Shown here: in pieces, positions 7,048 through 17,941 of the stretch | How positions within the stretch are numbered: the first letter of the stretch is position 1 | Layout of the letters: each line of letters starts with the position of its first letter | Position numbers and translations under genes: made by a program | NCBI RefSeq assembly: GCF_000813145.1 | Contig: NZ_BAZF01000016.1 | Coordinates: 1-64,000 of the forward strand | Source: Geobacter sp. OR-1 | GTDB taxonomy: Bacteria > Desulfobacterota > Desulfuromonadia > Geobacterales > DSM-12255 | Direction of reading: 5' to 3' | DNA: 64,000 nucleotides | The notes under the pieces: generated by a model | The model's input: the letters and a program-made list of their open reading frames with translations, nothing else | The model's database searches: none | What the model was told of the DNA's origin: nothing

Positions 7048-7194
7048 AGAGGTAATGCCACTGATTTAAGGCACTTTGACAGCAGTCTTGTCCCTCTGTT
7101 GCTTTGGCATTGCCTGGATAATGTGCATTTGTATGTTAAAATGTCACTGTTTTATTCTTGTCTCAACTTATCGGAGCCGGGCAGCGGAGGGGTA

Positions 7195-9585
7195 ATGGAC
7201 GATGTATCAACCATGTCGAGACAGCAACTCGAAGAAGCGCTTTATGCTGCCGACAACCGGTTCCAGGAAGCCCTGCAGAGTGCCCGTCACATTCTCTACC
7301 GCCTGAATGTGCACAAAGGGGGGTATGACTACCTGAGCCCCTTTTTCGAGGAGTTGACCGGCCACCCCCTTTCTGTCTTCATGCAAATCACCGTTGACGA
7401 ACTAGAGGAATATTTCCATCCCGACGACCGGAAGCGGATTTTTGGGGACGATGGTGAACTCGCTGCGACTTTCCGGACCAGAACCGGTCCGTCGGTCAAT
7501 TTCGTGCTGGAATATCGCCTGCGCAAGGCTGACGGCAGTTACTGCTGGCTGAGTGACCGGAATACCGCATACTTTGACGACAACAACGAACTCCTCTGTT
7601 TTGTCGGATCGGCAAACGACATTACCGAGCAGAAAAAGGCCCAGCAAGCCATTATCCGCAGCGAAGAACAGTTGCGCGTCCTGTTTGATTCCTCGAATGC
7701 CGGGATCATCCTTGTTGATCCAACCGGCATCATCACCGTTGCCAATCTGAGAATGGCGGAGATGTTCGGCTGCAGTCTGACTGACCTGATCGGCTCACGT
7801 TACCCGGACCACCTGCACCCGGACAACCGTTATGCCGGCGGCGAACGGATGCAGCAGCTCATAAGCGGCGAGATCGATCGTGTCGGTTTAGATCGCCATT
7901 ACCTGCGTAAAGAGGGCAGCGATTTCTGGGGGTACTTGTCTGGCCGGCGCCATGAGGATGAAAACGGCACCCTGATTTCGCTTGTTGGACACATTACCGA
8001 CATTACCGAGCTGAAGAAGGCCCAGGTTGCCATTCAGGAGAGCGAAGAGCGGTTCCGGAGCATCATGGCCCTTTCTCCGGATATCATCAGCATTATCGGC
8101 AAAGACGGCACGCTCATCTACAACTCTCCTGCTGCACTTAAAATCCATGGCTATATCCAGGAAGAGATGATCGGGCGCAACACCTTTGACCTGATCCATC
8201 CCGATGACCAGCGGCAGGTGGATAACACCTTCAAGGAGGTATTAAGCTCTCCTTCGATGGCGGTCAGCACCCAGTATCGTTACCGGAACAAGGACGGAAG
8301 CTACATCTGGATGGAATGCAGCGCCATCAATCAGCTCTCGAACCCCCTTATCGAAGGTGTGATCGCCATCTCCAGGTGCATAGAAGACCGAAAGAAATTG
8401 GAAGAAGAGCACCTTAATCTTGAGCGTCAGCTCCTTCACACCCAGAAGCTGGAGAGCCTCGGTGTCTTGGCCGGCGGCATTGCCCACGATTTCAATAACA
8501 TCCTCACCACAATTATCGGCAATGCCGAGCTGGCACTGATGAGGCTCAACCCGGAATCGCCCGCACTGGAGAACCTGCAGCGGATCGAAAATGCCGCGGC
8601 ACGGGCAGCGGACCTGGCGAGGCAGATGCTGGCCTACTCAGGCAAAGGTAAATTCGTGATCGAATACATCGATCTGAACCGCCTGGTAGAAGAGATGGGG
8701 CATATGCTGGAGGTCTCCATCTCCAAGAAGGCGATCCTGCGCTATCACCTTACCCTACCCCTCCCTTCGGTCGAGGCCGACGCCACCCAGATCCGCCAGA
8801 TCATCATGAACCTGGTTATCAACGCCTCTGAAGCGATCGGGGACAAAAGCGGGGTCATCGCAATCACTACCGGTTGCCTGAACTGCAATGAAGAGTACCT
8901 GAAAGAGGCATGGATGCCAGAACGGATTCCCGAAGGTAATTACGTCTTTCTGGAAGTTGCCGACACCGGCTGCGGCATGGACAAGGGGACGCTGGGCAAG
9001 ATCTTCGATCCCTTCTTCACCACCAAATTCACCGGCCGCGGCCTGGGGATGGCTGCTGTCCTGGGCATCATCCGCGGCCATAAAGGGACCATCAGAGTTC
9101 AAAGCGAACCGGACAAGGGAAGCAGCTTCACCATACTGCTGCCGGTCAGCGGGCAGCCGGTCGCAGTTGTCAACGAAGCGAAAAGCACCAGCAGCTGGCA
9201 TGGTAGCGGAATTGTGCTGCTGGTAGACGACGAGAATACCGTGCGGGCTGTAGGCAGTGAAATGCTGCGGGAGCTCGGGTACGACGTCATCACGGCAAAC
9301 GATGGCCGTGAGGCGCTGGATGTCTATAAAAGCAGAGATGACATCTGCCTGGTCATCCTCGATCTGACCATGCCGCATATGGACGGCGATCAGTGCTTCC
9401 GGGAACTCAGACAGATCGACCCAGGGGTCAAAGTAATCATATCGAGCGGTTTCTGCGAACACGAAGTCGCCCAAAAGTTTTCCGGTCAGAGGTTCATCGG
9501 GTTTATTCAGAAACCGTACCGGATGACCGATTTGAGCGAGTCCATACGGCAGGTCCTGCAACACCCCGCAGAGGATGAGGATTAA
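7195..9585 (+). CDS. Hybrid sensor histidine kinase, PAS-PAS-PAS-HisKA-HATPase-REC
   Basis: The 796-residue cytoplasmic protein has three PAS/PAC units (about residues 15-145, 150-275, 280-400). The dimerisation segment [18 protein letters not shown] carries the phosphoacceptor His. An ATPase domain with VADTGCGMD and [15 protein letters not shown] follows, and then a receiver with VILDLTMPHMDG. No membrane segment is seen. ATG 7195 is chosen because GGAGGGG lies just upstream; an earlier in-frame ATG at 7042 overlaps the divergent nif promoter. The receiver may be its own partner or relay phosphate elsewhere. Its signal is unknown; adjacency to the nifX promoter does not prove a nif role. 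Confidence 0.88.
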   Translation: MDDVSTMSRQQLEEALYAADNRFQEALQSARHILYRLNVHKGGYDYLSPFFEELTGHPLSVFMQITVDELEEYFHPDDRKRIFGDDGELAATFRTRTGPSVNFVLEYRLRKADGSYCWLSDRNTAYFDDNNELLCFVGSANDITEQKKAQQAIIRSEEQLRVLFDSSNAGIILVDPTGIITVANLRMAEMFGCSLTDLIGSRYPDHLHPDNRYAGGERMQQLISGEIDRVGLDRHYLRKEGSDFWGYLSGRRHEDENGTLISLVGHITDITELKKAQVAIQESEERFRSIMALSPDIISIIGKDGTLIYNSPAALKIHGYIQEEMIGRNTFDLIHPDDQRQVDNTFKEVLSSPSMAVSTQYRYRNKDGSYIWMECSAINQLSNPLIEGVIAISRCIEDRKKLEEEHLNLERQLLHTQKLESLGVLAGGIAHDFNNILTTIIGNAELALMRLNPESPALENLQRIENAAARAADLARQMLAYSGKGKFVIEYIDLNRLVEEMGHMLEVSISKKAILRYHLTLPLPSVEADATQIRQIIMNLVINASEAIGDKSGVIAITTGCLNCNEEYLKEAWMPERIPEGNYVFLEVADTGCGMDKGTLGKIFDPFFTTKFTGRGLGMAAVLGIIRGHKGTIRVQSEPDKGSSFTILLPVSGQPVAVVNEAKSTSSWHGSGIVLLVDDENTVRAVGSEMLRELGYDVITANDGREALDVYKSRDDICLVILDLTMPHMDGDQCFRELRQIDPGVKVIISSGFCEHEVAQKFSGQRFIGFIQKPYRMTDLSESIRQVLQHPAEDED

Positions 9586-9658
9586 GACGAATCGCACAGC
9601 AGACTGTCGCCACCCGGCGCTTCAGTGATGATGTGACACGTTTGGAAGGCGTCACTTG

Positions 9659-12343
9659 CTACCCCTTGGCTGTATTCAACGGCAGACGCAGCTCGATCCT
9701 CAGACCGCCGGAAGGGAGATTTTCCGCCACAATACGACCATTATGAGCCTCCACTATCCCCTTGCAGATCGAGAGCCCCAGGCCTGTACCACCAGCCCCT
9801 TCAGGGACAGGGATACGGTAAAACTTGTCAAAGATGCGTCGCAGGTCATGCTCGGATACCCCAGGGCCATGGTCTCGAAGTTCTAGGGTCAACCACTCAG
9901 AGTCAGCCGCAGCAGTTATCTCTATCGGCGTTCCTACAGGCGAGTATTTCAGGCTGTTGTCCACCAGATTGACCATAACCTGTGTCATCAGTACCAAATC
10001 CATCGGCACCAGCGGCAAATCCGACAGCATCCGGAATGATATTTCTCTCCCTTCTATGCGCGATTCCAAGGCAGCCAAGGCGCATCCGACCAGATCCTGA
10101 ACATCGCACGGCTCACGATTCAATCTGACGGCGCCGGCCTCGATACGGGTCATATCCAGGAGATTGCCGACAAATCTGTTGAGCCGCTCAGCCTCGTTGC
10201 AGGCATTGTCAAGCAGTTCCTGCCGCGCATGGTCACTTAGATGTTCGCCCTCATCCTTCAGGCAGGTAAGAACCCCGGTTACAGACGACAGAGGCGTGCG
10301 CAGATCGTGAGAGATGGAGTTAAGCAGCGCCCGTTCCAGGTTTTCCCGGGCCTGAAGTATCTGAGCCTGCTCAGCCTGGCGGGAGAAGCGGATACGCTCC
10401 ATGGCCATGGCGGCCTGGGTGGCAAACGCCTCCAGCAGCCGGCGGTTATCCTGGGCGTGGTAATCCTGCTCTCGTTGCATCAGTACGCCCATTACCCCGA
10501 GCACGCCGGTCGTTGTCTGCAACGGCAGGTAGATCAGGTTTGCGGATACCAGAGTATCAGTGGCCCGTCCGGCCTGATGGTTATTGCGGAATGCCCAGTC
10601 GGCAACTGCCTGCTCCTTGATATCGAGAGTGAGTTCGTCGGAAGCCGCCATGATGTCGAGCCGCTCTCCTTCAGGGAGAAAAATCACCACCTGGGCATTA
10701 AGGGCTTCCTCAACATTTCTGACCACGGCCTTCAGCACGGCATCGGTATCAACGGAGGCCGCAAGGTCGCGACTCAGGTAGTAAAGGCTGGCTGTCTGGA
10801 CCTCGCGGGTACGCATCGCCTCGGCCCGCTCTCGAGCCCTTGCCACCAGGGAACTTATAACAACACCCACTACGAAAAGGCCTAGAAAAGTCAGCAGATA
10901 CTGGGTATCGGCCACCACAAAGGTCAGACGCGGCGGGACAAAAAAGAAATCGAAGGCCAGCACCCCGAAGAATGCCGTGGCAATGGCCGGTTTGCGGCCG
11001 AGCCTTACCGATGCGACAACTACAGCCAGCAGGTAGAACATGACCATATTGGTCGGAGCGAGGAATGGGCGCAGCAGTTCGCACAGTAACGTGGCAGCTG
11101 CGATAAGCATCAGACAGCCTGCATAGCCGGTCAGTTTCAAGGGGCGGCTGCGCCTGTGTACGGATGCTGTAGCGGCAGTGTCCTCCTGGTCAAAACTGAC
11201 AATAACGACATCAACGGCGCCGCTTCTCCGGATAATGCGATCAGCGATAGGCGTCTGCAGAATTTCCCGCCAGCGAGGCTTGTTAGGCTTGCCCATAACG
11301 ATCTTGGTGACATTGTGCCGGACAGCGTATTCCATAACCGCATCAGTAATATCGGCCGCTGTTACGGTTGCCACCTGGGCACCCAGGCTTTCTGCCAGGC
11401 GCAGGTCGCGCCAGATCCGTTCCCGGTTCTCCTGGAGCTGGCGCCCGCCCCCCGGGGTTTCGATATAAACCGTGAACCACTGCGCCTTCAACTCTTCAGC
11501 CAGCCGGCAGGTTGAACGGATCAGCCTTTCGCTGAAGGGGCTGCCGCTGACGCAAACCAGCAAACGCTCTGCCGTGGGCCACGGTCCGGCTATAGACTGG
11601 GTCTCCATGTAGGCCCGCATCTGGTCGTCAACCCTGGCCGCAGCGCGGCGCAACGACAGCTCACGAAGCGCCATCAGGTTGCCGAGCCGAAAAAATTTCT
11701 CCATCGCCTTGGCAGCCTGGGCCGGAATATAGACCTTTCCTTCTTTCAGCCTCTGTAACAGGTCTTCGGGAGAGATATCGATCAGTTTGATCTCGAATGC
11801 CAGGTCCAGCAACCGATCAGGAACGGTTTCCCGAACCACTACCCCGGTGATCTGTGCCACCACGTCATTCAGGCTCTCGAAATGCTGGATGTTGACCGTG
11901 GTATAGACATCGACCCCGGCCGCCAGCAGCTCTTCCACATCCTGCCAGCGCTTCTCGTGACGGCAACCGGGAGCGTTGGAATGTGCCAGTTCATCAACAA
12001 GAACGATCTGGGGCCTGCGGGCCAGAATCCCGTCAATGTCGAGCTCCGCAAGCTGCACACCCTGATACTCCACCAGCTTTCTCGGCATGATCTCCAGACC
12101 GGTGAACGCCAGCAGCGAATCGGTCTCGAACCGGCCGTGGGATTCCACATAGCCGACCACCACGTCACGCCCTTCCTGTTTCCTCAGATCCGCTGCCTCC
12201 AGCATGGCATAGGTCTTTCCTACTCCCGCGGCATAGCCGAGAAAGATCTTCAGCTTTCCCACCTCGGCCTTGACCTCTTCCGCCTGGGCCAGCTTGAGCA
12301 TCGCCTCCGGAGAAGGGCGTATGTCGTCACCGTTTGTCATCAT
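9659..12343 (-). CDS. kdpD: Sensor histidine kinase KdpD
   Basis: KdpD senses K+ limitation or turgor and normally phosphorylates KdpE. The 894-residue product has the N-terminal KdpD domain with Walker A-like GYAAGVGKTYAM and VDELAHSNAPG. A universal-stress-type domain follows (about 240-370), then four membrane segments (about 395-500). A GAF-like domain precedes the kinase core with SISHDLRTPLSSV and [14 protein letters not shown]. Its start overlaps the kdpC stop (ATGA, 12340-12343). The downstream neighbour is convergent, so the usual kdpE is absent from this site. Confidence 0.95.
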   Translation of the reverse strand: MMTNGDDIRPSPEAMLKLAQAEEVKAEVGKLKIFLGYAAGVGKTYAMLEAADLRKQEGRDVVVGYVESHGRFETDSLLAFTGLEIMPRKLVEYQGVQLAELDIDGILARRPQIVLVDELAHSNAPGCRHEKRWQDVEELLAAGVDVYTTVNIQHFESLNDVVAQITGVVVRETVPDRLLDLAFEIKLIDISPEDLLQRLKEGKVYIPAQAAKAMEKFFRLGNLMALRELSLRRAAARVDDQMRAYMETQSIAGPWPTAERLLVCVSGSPFSERLIRSTCRLAEELKAQWFTVYIETPGGGRQLQENRERIWRDLRLAESLGAQVATVTAADITDAVMEYAVRHNVTKIVMGKPNKPRWREILQTPIADRIIRRSGAVDVVIVSFDQEDTAATASVHRRSRPLKLTGYAGCLMLIAAATLLCELLRPFLAPTNMVMFYLLAVVVASVRLGRKPAIATAFFGVLAFDFFFVPPRLTFVVADTQYLLTFLGLFVVGVVISSLVARARERAEAMRTREVQTASLYYLSRDLAASVDTDAVLKAVVRNVEEALNAQVVIFLPEGERLDIMAASDELTLDIKEQAVADWAFRNNHQAGRATDTLVSANLIYLPLQTTTGVLGVMGVLMQREQDYHAQDNRRLLEAFATQAAMAMERIRFSRQAEQAQILQARENLERALLNSISHDLRTPLSSVTGVLTCLKDEGEHLSDHARQELLDNACNEAERLNRFVGNLLDMTRIEAGAVRLNREPCDVQDLVGCALAALESRIEGREISFRMLSDLPLVPMDLVLMTQVMVNLVDNSLKYSPVGTPIEITAAADSEWLTLELRDHGPGVSEHDLRRIFDKFYRIPVPEGAGGTGLGLSICKGIVEAHNGRIVAENLPSGGLRIELRLPLNTAKG

Positions 12344-12909
12344 CTGGAAACTGTATCCAGTTTCAGGTTAAGCGCAAGGACATTGACCCGCGGCGCCCCC
12401 AGAATAGAGAACTGACGCCCTTCTGTATGGTCGGCAACCAGCTTTTTCAGGGCATCCTCGCTCATGCCCCGCATACCGGCAATGCGGGGAACCTGTACCA
12501 TGGCCGCTTCCGGCGTGATGTCCGGATCGAGGCCGCTGGCCGATGCCTGTACCAGATCGGCCGGGACAGAACCAATCACTCCGGTATCCCGGAGGGCCTT
12601 GACCCGATCCATGACCGTCTTCAGGTAATCGGGATTGGTCGGGCCGGCATTGGAACCACCGGACCCGGCCGGGTTGTAGCCGAAATCAGTGGTGGCGGAA
12701 GGGCGCGGCCAGAAGTATTGAGGCCTTGAGAAGGGCTGACCGATCAGGTCCGAACCGATCTCCCTGTTTGATTTATCAACAATAAGGCTACCCTTGGCCT
12801 GCTTCGGAAATACGGAATTAGCGAAGCCGGTGACCACGGCCGGATAGATGCCGCCGCAGATAATGGTGAAAACTATGAGCATCAGAATTGCAGGTCTTAT
12901 ATCTTTCAT
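12340..12909 (-). CDS. kdpC: Potassium-transporting ATPase subunit KdpC
   Basis: KdpC is the single-span subunit that stabilises the KdpFABC K+ pump. The 189-residue protein has one N-terminal membrane segment (AILMLIVFTIICGGIYPAVV). It also has FSRPQYFWPRPSAT and SNAGPTNPDY, diagnostic of the family. ATG 12909 follows AAGGGA; a longer reading would begin inside the palindromic repeat between kdpB and kdpC. It is translationally coupled to kdpD. Confidence 0.95.
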   Translation of the reverse strand: MKDIRPAILMLIVFTIICGGIYPAVVTGFANSVFPKQAKGSLIVDKSNREIGSDLIGQPFSRPQYFWPRPSATTDFGYNPAGSGGSNAGPTNPDYLKTVMDRVKALRDTGVIGSVPADLVQASASGLDPDITPEAAMVQVPRIAGMRGMSEDALKKLVADHTEGRQFSILGAPRVNVLALNLKLDTVSR

Positions 12910-12923
12910 TGGTTTTCCCTTTT

Positions 12924-12982
12924 GTAGGGGCGGCCCCCTGTGGCCACCCGTAATCTGGGCAACCACGGAGGGTTGCCCCTAC
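12924..12982. repeat. GTAGGGGC...GCCCCTAC palindromic repeat (copy 2)
   Basis: The element has terminal inverted GTAGGGGC/GCCCCTAC arms and internal GGCCCCC...GGCCACC and GGGCAACC...GGTTGCCC arms. It fills the kdpB-kdpC gap. The same end sequences occur at 61991-62039, and related internal arms at 6186-6239. Confidence 0.75.
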
Positions 12983-12993
12983 ATTGTATAAAC

Positions 12994-15060
12994 TTACACA
13001 ACCATCCCGATCATCAGATCAATTGCCTTGATACCCACGAACGGAGCGATAATCCCCCCCACCCCGTAGATAAGCAGATTGTGGATCAGCAGCTTCTCCG
13101 CTGGCATGGGGCGAAACCTGGTCCCTTTCAGGGCCAGCGGCACCAGCATCGGAATGATGATTGCATTGAAAATGACCGCCGAGAGGATCGCACTGAAGGG
13201 GCTCGCCAGATGCATGATATTCAACACTTCCAGCTGCGGGTAGATGGAGAGCATCATCGCCGGAATAATGGCAAAATACTTGGCAACATCGTTGGAGATA
13301 CTGAAGGTGGTCAGGTTGCCGCGGGTCATAAGGATCTGTTTCCCGACCTCGACGATATCCAGCAACTTGGTCGGGTTGCTGTCAAGATCGATAATGTTGG
13401 CAGCCTCACGGGCCGGCTGGGTGCCGGTGTTCATGGCCACCGCCACGTCCGCCTGAGCCAGGGCCGGGGCGTCGTTGGTGCCGTCGCCGGTCATGGCCAC
13501 CATGAAGCCGCCTTCCTGGTACTCGCGGATCAACCGCAGTTTCTCCTCGGGCTTGGCCTGGGCGAGGAAGTCGTCCACCTGGGCTTCGGCAGCGATAGCA
13601 GCGGCGGTCAAGGGGTTGTCTCCGGTTATCATCACCGTCTTGATCCCCATGCTGCGCAGCTGTAGAAAGCGCTCCTGGATACCGGCCTTGACGATGTCTT
13701 TCAGGTTTATCACCCCCAGGATGTCGCAATCACGGGATACAACCAGCGGAGTGGCCCCGGCCCGGGCAATCCGGTCCACGAGACCTCTCAAATCTTCTGG
13801 AATTGCTGTACATCCGAGCTTGGTGACAAAGGAGACGATCGAATCGGATGCCCCCTTTCGGAAACAGCTGGCGCCAATATTGATTCCGGAGAGACGCGTT
13901 TCGGCGCTGAACTCAACAACTTCGGCATCCAGGGGTTTTTCCATCCCCAGTCCGTATTTCTGTTGCGCTAATGCAACCACGCTGCGACCTTCCGGGGTCT
14001 CGTCAAACAGTGATGCTGACAAAGCTGCCAAGGCGAGCTCTTTCTCGTTATGCCCCCCGACCGGGACAAATGATACCGCCTCACGGTTGCCGTGGGTGAT
14101 GGTGCCGGTCTTGTCGAGCAACAGCACGTTGACATCGCCGGCCGCCTCAATGGCCCGGCCGGAAAGGGCAATGACGTTCTTCTGGAAAAGCCTGTCCATG
14201 CCGGCGATACCGATGGCTGGAAGAAGCGCGGCGATGGTGGTGGGCGCCAGGCAGACAAAGAGCGCCACAAGTATGGTCAGAGACACCGGTGTCCCCTGCC
14301 CGGCAGCCTTGACGCTGTAAATCGAAAGCGGACTGATATTGGCGCACACAAGCAGAAATACCAGGGTCAAGGCGATGAGCAGCACCTCCAGGGCGATCTC
14401 GTTGGGGGTCTTGCGCCGTTTGGCCCCCTCGATAAGGCCTATCATCCGGTCCAGGAAGGTCTCGCCCGGATTGGCGGTGATTCGCACAATAATGGCATTG
14501 GCAATGACTGTTGTGCCGCCGGTGACGGCACTCCGGTCCCCGCCCGACTCCCGCACCACCGGGGCCGACTCACCGGTGACTGCCGACTCGTTCACCAGGG
14601 CCGCGCCGGCAACCACATCACCGTCACCGGCAATCATATCGTTGGCTTCAACCAGGATCAGATCCCCCTTACGCAGCTGACTGGCGCCGACCGTGGTGTA
14701 ATTGCCGCCAAATTCAGGTTTGTCCAACCGCTTGGCAGTTACGTCCGTGCGGCTCTTACGTAAAGATGCGGCACGGGCCTTGCCCCGCCCTTCGGCCAGC
14801 GCTTCGGCAAAGGTGGAGAATAGAACCGTCAACCAGAGCCAGATGGAGACGGTACCGGTGAACCAGGCCGGTTCACGGTTAGCTCCGGTAAGAGACATGA
14901 TAAAGGTAATCAGGGTGATGACGCTGGCGATCTCGACACAGAACATGACCGGGTTGCGCCAGAGAATACGGGGATCGAGCTTTTTTATGGATTCGGTCAG
15001 GGCGGGCTTCATTATCCGCAAGTCGAAGATGGATATCGGTTCGGCTGTATGTTTCGACAT
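12994..15060 (-). CDS. kdpB: Potassium-transporting P-type ATPase subunit KdpB
   Basis: KdpB hydrolyses ATP to drive K+ uptake through KdpA. At 688 residues it is of normal length. It has [14 protein letters not shown] in the actuator domain and [11 protein letters not shown] carrying the phosphorylated Asp (about residue 313). The hinge is [22 protein letters not shown], and seven predicted membrane segments are present. It follows kdpA by two bases. A palindromic repeat separates it from kdpC, which may alter the relative amounts of the subunits. Confidence 0.96.
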   Translation of the reverse strand: MSKHTAEPISIFDLRIMKPALTESIKKLDPRILWRNPVMFCVEIASVITLITFIMSLTGANREPAWFTGTVSIWLWLTVLFSTFAEALAEGRGKARAASLRKSRTDVTAKRLDKPEFGGNYTTVGASQLRKGDLILVEANDMIAGDGDVVAGAALVNESAVTGESAPVVRESGGDRSAVTGGTTVIANAIIVRITANPGETFLDRMIGLIEGAKRRKTPNEIALEVLLIALTLVFLLVCANISPLSIYSVKAAGQGTPVSLTILVALFVCLAPTTIAALLPAIGIAGMDRLFQKNVIALSGRAIEAAGDVNVLLLDKTGTITHGNREAVSFVPVGGHNEKELALAALSASLFDETPEGRSVVALAQQKYGLGMEKPLDAEVVEFSAETRLSGINIGASCFRKGASDSIVSFVTKLGCTAIPEDLRGLVDRIARAGATPLVVSRDCDILGVINLKDIVKAGIQERFLQLRSMGIKTVMITGDNPLTAAAIAAEAQVDDFLAQAKPEEKLRLIREYQEGGFMVAMTGDGTNDAPALAQADVAVAMNTGTQPAREAANIIDLDSNPTKLLDIVEVGKQILMTRGNLTTFSISNDVAKYFAIIPAMMLSIYPQLEVLNIMHLASPFSAILSAVIFNAIIIPMLVPLALKGTRFRPMPAEKLLIHNLLIYGVGGIIAPFVGIKAIDLMIGMVV

Positions 15061-15062
15061 TG

Positions 15063-16847
15063 CTATTTACCTCCCAGCATGGTCAGGTGTTCGACAATCG
15101 GTCCGAGCGACAGGGCCGGAAAGAAAGTGAGCGCACCGACTATGATGATGACCAGTGTCAACCAGATGGCGAACGGAGCCTTGTCTGTGGGGAGGGTCCC
15201 CAGGCTGGGGGGGACGTACTTCTTTTCCGCCAAAGACCCGGCCATGGTCAGAACCGCGATGGCCGGAACATAGCGGCCGAGAGTCATGGCCAGCGAACCG
15301 AGGATGTTATAGAAGTTGACGTTGGCGTTTAAACCAGCAAAGGCGCTGCCATTGTTGTTGGCCATGGAGGCAAAGCCGTAGAAAACCTCGGAGAGGCCAT
15401 GAGCTCCTGGGTTGGCCATGGATGACACCGCCTGCGGGGTGATCATGGCAATACCGGAGAGGATCAGTACAACGACCCCGGCGGTGAGGATCGTCAGGAT
15501 CGACAGCCACATCTCCCGCACTTCAATCTTCTTCCCCAGGTATTCCGGGGTGCGACCGATCATCAGCCCGGAGACAAAGACGGCGATGATGGCGAAGGCG
15601 AGCATGGTGTAGAGTCCGGAACCGACCCCGCCGAACACGATCTCACCCAGCAGGATCAGACTTAAAGGGATCATACCGCCGAGAGGTGTGAGGGAGTCGT
15701 GCATGGTATTGACTGCGCCGCAGGAAGTGCCGGTCGTCGCCACTGCGAACAGGCTGCTGCCTGCCAGGCCGAAACGCACCTCCTTCCCTTCCATGTTGAC
15801 ACCCCGTATCCCCAGCTCGGCAACCAGAGGATTTCCGTTGGTTTCAACAATTTGCAGCACACCAAACGAGACGGCCAGCAACAGCAGCATCCCCCCCAGG
15901 ATCGCCCACCCCTGGCGGGTGTTACCCACCATAATGCCGAAGGTATAGGTCAGGCTGCCCGGGATCAGCAGGATCAGCAGGATTTCCAGCATGTTCGTGA
16001 GCGGTGTCGGGTTTTCGAATGGGTGAGCCGAATTGGCATTGAAAAAGCCGCCGCCGTTGGTCCCCAGTTCCTTGATCGCCTCCTGGGAGGCGACCGGTCC
16101 CATGGGGATAGAGACCTCCTTGACGATCACGTTCTCGGTGACCGGGTTCCCTTTGGCATCCTTGAGCGGGCTCCCCTTGTCGTCCAGTTTTGGTTTGTCA
16201 TAGCTGGTTGACTGCACCAGCGGCACGGTCTTGTAAGGGGTGAAGTTCTGGATCACCCCCTGGGAGACCAGGACGAGAGCGGCGACCAGGGAGATCGGCA
16301 GGAGTATATAGAGGGTGCTGCGGGTCAGGTCCACCCAGAAATTGCCCAGCATAGAGGTCTTGCGGCGGCTAAAGCCGCGGATAAGGGCAATGGCAATGGC
16401 CATGCCGGTGGCGGCGGAGACGAAGTTGTGCACTGTCAGTCCGGCCATCTGGGTGAAGTAGCTGGCAGCCTGTTCGCCGGCATAGGCCTGCCAGTTGGTG
16501 TTGGTAGTGAAACTGATCGCCGTGTTGAGCGCCAGTTGCCAGGAAAAGGCCGGCAGTTTCTGCGGATTGAGCGGCAGCAGGTGCTGGGACATCAGGATGG
16601 TGAAAAGCGCCGCGAAGAGCGCCAAATTGAAGAAAAGCATCGCCAGGGCGTAGCGCTGCCACCCCATCTCCTCATCTTTCTTCACCCCGCAGATCCGGTA
16701 GATCAGGTTTTCGCAAGGGGCAAGTACCGGGGACATGAAGGTTCTTTCCCCTTGATAGACCTTGGCCATGAAGCTGCCGAGCGGCTTGATCAGTGCCAGC
16801 AGGACGACAAACAAGAGGATCGTTTGCAGCCAGTCATATGCGTTCAT
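15063..16847 (-). CDS. kdpA: Potassium-transporting ATPase K+-binding subunit KdpA
   Basis: KdpA forms the K+ channel-like subunit. The 594-residue protein has about ten membrane segments and the four selectivity-filter regions. Recognisable are [48 protein letters not shown] and [14 protein letters not shown]. The start has GGAG upstream. No kdpF-like short ORF lies before it; instead a 69-residue gene of another kind occupies that place. Confidence 0.96.
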   Translation of the reverse strand: MNAYDWLQTILLFVVLLALIKPLGSFMAKVYQGERTFMSPVLAPCENLIYRICGVKKDEEMGWQRYALAMLFFNLALFAALFTILMSQHLLPLNPQKLPAFSWQLALNTAISFTTNTNWQAYAGEQAASYFTQMAGLTVHNFVSAATGMAIAIALIRGFSRRKTSMLGNFWVDLTRSTLYILLPISLVAALVLVSQGVIQNFTPYKTVPLVQSTSYDKPKLDDKGSPLKDAKGNPVTENVIVKEVSIPMGPVASQEAIKELGTNGGGFFNANSAHPFENPTPLTNMLEILLILLIPGSLTYTFGIMVGNTRQGWAILGGMLLLLAVSFGVLQIVETNGNPLVAELGIRGVNMEGKEVRFGLAGSSLFAVATTGTSCGAVNTMHDSLTPLGGMIPLSLILLGEIVFGGVGSGLYTMLAFAIIAVFVSGLMIGRTPEYLGKKIEVREMWLSILTILTAGVVVLILSGIAMITPQAVSSMANPGAHGLSEVFYGFASMANNNGSAFAGLNANVNFYNILGSLAMTLGRYVPAIAVLTMAGSLAEKKYVPPSLGTLPTDKAPFAIWLTLVIIIVGALTFFPALSLGPIVEHLTMLGGK

Positions 16848-16866
16848 GGTGCTTACTCCGTTGTGT

Positions 16867-17076
16867 CTATGGTGCTGTTATTAAGCAGTAGCCGGGCAAT
16901 ACTGACCGGGCCACGGTCCACTCATTCTTCTGACGGTCGAAAACCGGAACCTGTCCATGTGCATATGCTGGAGGAGCAAGCGTTGTAGCCCCATCATTAA
17001 TATCAATGATACCACTCTCATCAAATGTTTCCCCCTCATACACTCCGTTCCCCGGGTCAAACAGATACAGTTTCAT
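16867..17076 (-). CDS. Small hypothetical protein at the head of the kdp operon
   Basis: The 69-residue product has a strong ribosome binding site (GGGAGGTG) and lies 19 bases upstream of kdpA. The middle ([20 protein letters not shown]) reads like the N-terminal fold of small phage-tail or pilus accessory proteins. It has no membrane segment, so it is not a KdpF. A role in Kdp expression or assembly is possible only by position. Confidence 0.6.
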   Translation of the reverse strand: MKLYLFDPGNGVYEGETFDESGIIDINDGATTLAPPAYAHGQVPVFDRQKNEWTVARSVLPGYCLITAP

Positions 17077-17385
17077 GAAGTGACACCTCCCCTACTTGAT
17101 GATTCCATGATAGCGGTACCGGTATCAAAGCAGGGTCAAGATTCAGCTGATTTCCATCAAGAAAAGATAAATATCTACTTGAAGATAACTTCCCATCTGT
17201 TTCATCCCCAGATGAATATGCTGAGCGATGCGGTAAAGTTCTTATGCAACGTATGTTGCTTTATAAGTTGCCGTCATCAGCCGGAGGGTCTCCTATCAAC
17301 TCCCCTCTTCTACTGGCAACAGCGCGCGGTGACGATCAGAATTCCGATTGCGGACATTTCAGCCGAATAGGCAGGGACCACTTTC
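17077..17385. other. Divergent intergenic region, kdp operon / chimeric ORF
   Basis: This 309-base AT-richer gap should hold the kdp promoter on the minus strand and that of the 17386 ORF on the plus strand. I see one small hairpin (TTCATC/GATGAA at about 17199-17214) but no match I would call a KdpE box, riboswitch or terminator. Confidence 0.4.
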
Positions 17386-17724
17386 GTGAACATTAGAGTA
17401 CTGCTGGTCGATGATCATAAAATCATGCGCGACGGTTTGATTTCGGTCCTTGGTGCTGCCGAGGAGATCGAGGTTGCTGCCGAAGCCCTGGACGGCGAGA
17501 CCTCCATAGTCGGGGCATTGGCGGATTCGGTTCAGGAGGTCCTGGAATTGGAACCGGAGCAGATCGAAGCGGCGCCGCGGATCGGGACCAAGCTCAACAC
17601 CGAGTTCCTGGTTGGCATGGGCAAGCATAACGAGACCTTTATCATGATCCTCAACATCGACAAGGTCTTTACCTTTGAAGATCTGGAATCGATGCAGGGA
17701 GGTTGCAGCCAGGCCGCTGCCTGA
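17386..17724 (+). pseudogene. Chimeric ORF: response-regulator N-terminus joined to CheW C-terminus
   Basis: The 112-residue reading frame begins like a LuxR-type receiver (VLLVDDHKIMRDGL, residues 5-18), close to the regulator at 19508. At about residue 46 it changes to DSVQEVLELEPEQIEAAPR and LVGMGKHNETFIMILNIDKV, the C-terminal half of CheW. The phosphorylated Asp of a receiver and the N-terminal half of CheW are both absent. I infer a deletion that fused two genes in frame. It starts with GTG behind GCAGGGA and is possibly still expressed. A functional micro-protein cannot be excluded. Confidence 0.75.
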
Positions 17725-17941
17725 CAGACGGAAACCAGGGGAAACATATATTCAGGAATATGATTGACAGCGACACGGCTGCATGACTGCATGATCGATT
17801 GACCGGGGGCAATCGCCGCTCGAAGCATCTAAATAATTGTAATATCACTCCGCAATGACTAAACTCAGTATATTGGCTGCCAGGAATTGCCATAAATGCA
17901 GCCGTGGACAACGATCAACCGAATCACCGGACCCGACACAG

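Noticed and set aside
7042-7194. N-terminal extension of the hybrid kinase from an in-frame ATG at 7042
   Set aside because: It overlaps the divergent sigma-54 promoter of nifX, has no ribosome binding site and no domain; ATG 7195 has GGAGGGG upstream.
16428-16988. Long plus-strand ORF opposite kdpA
   Set aside because: It is a high-GC antisense shadow of kdpA with low-complexity Arg/Gln composition and no start signal.
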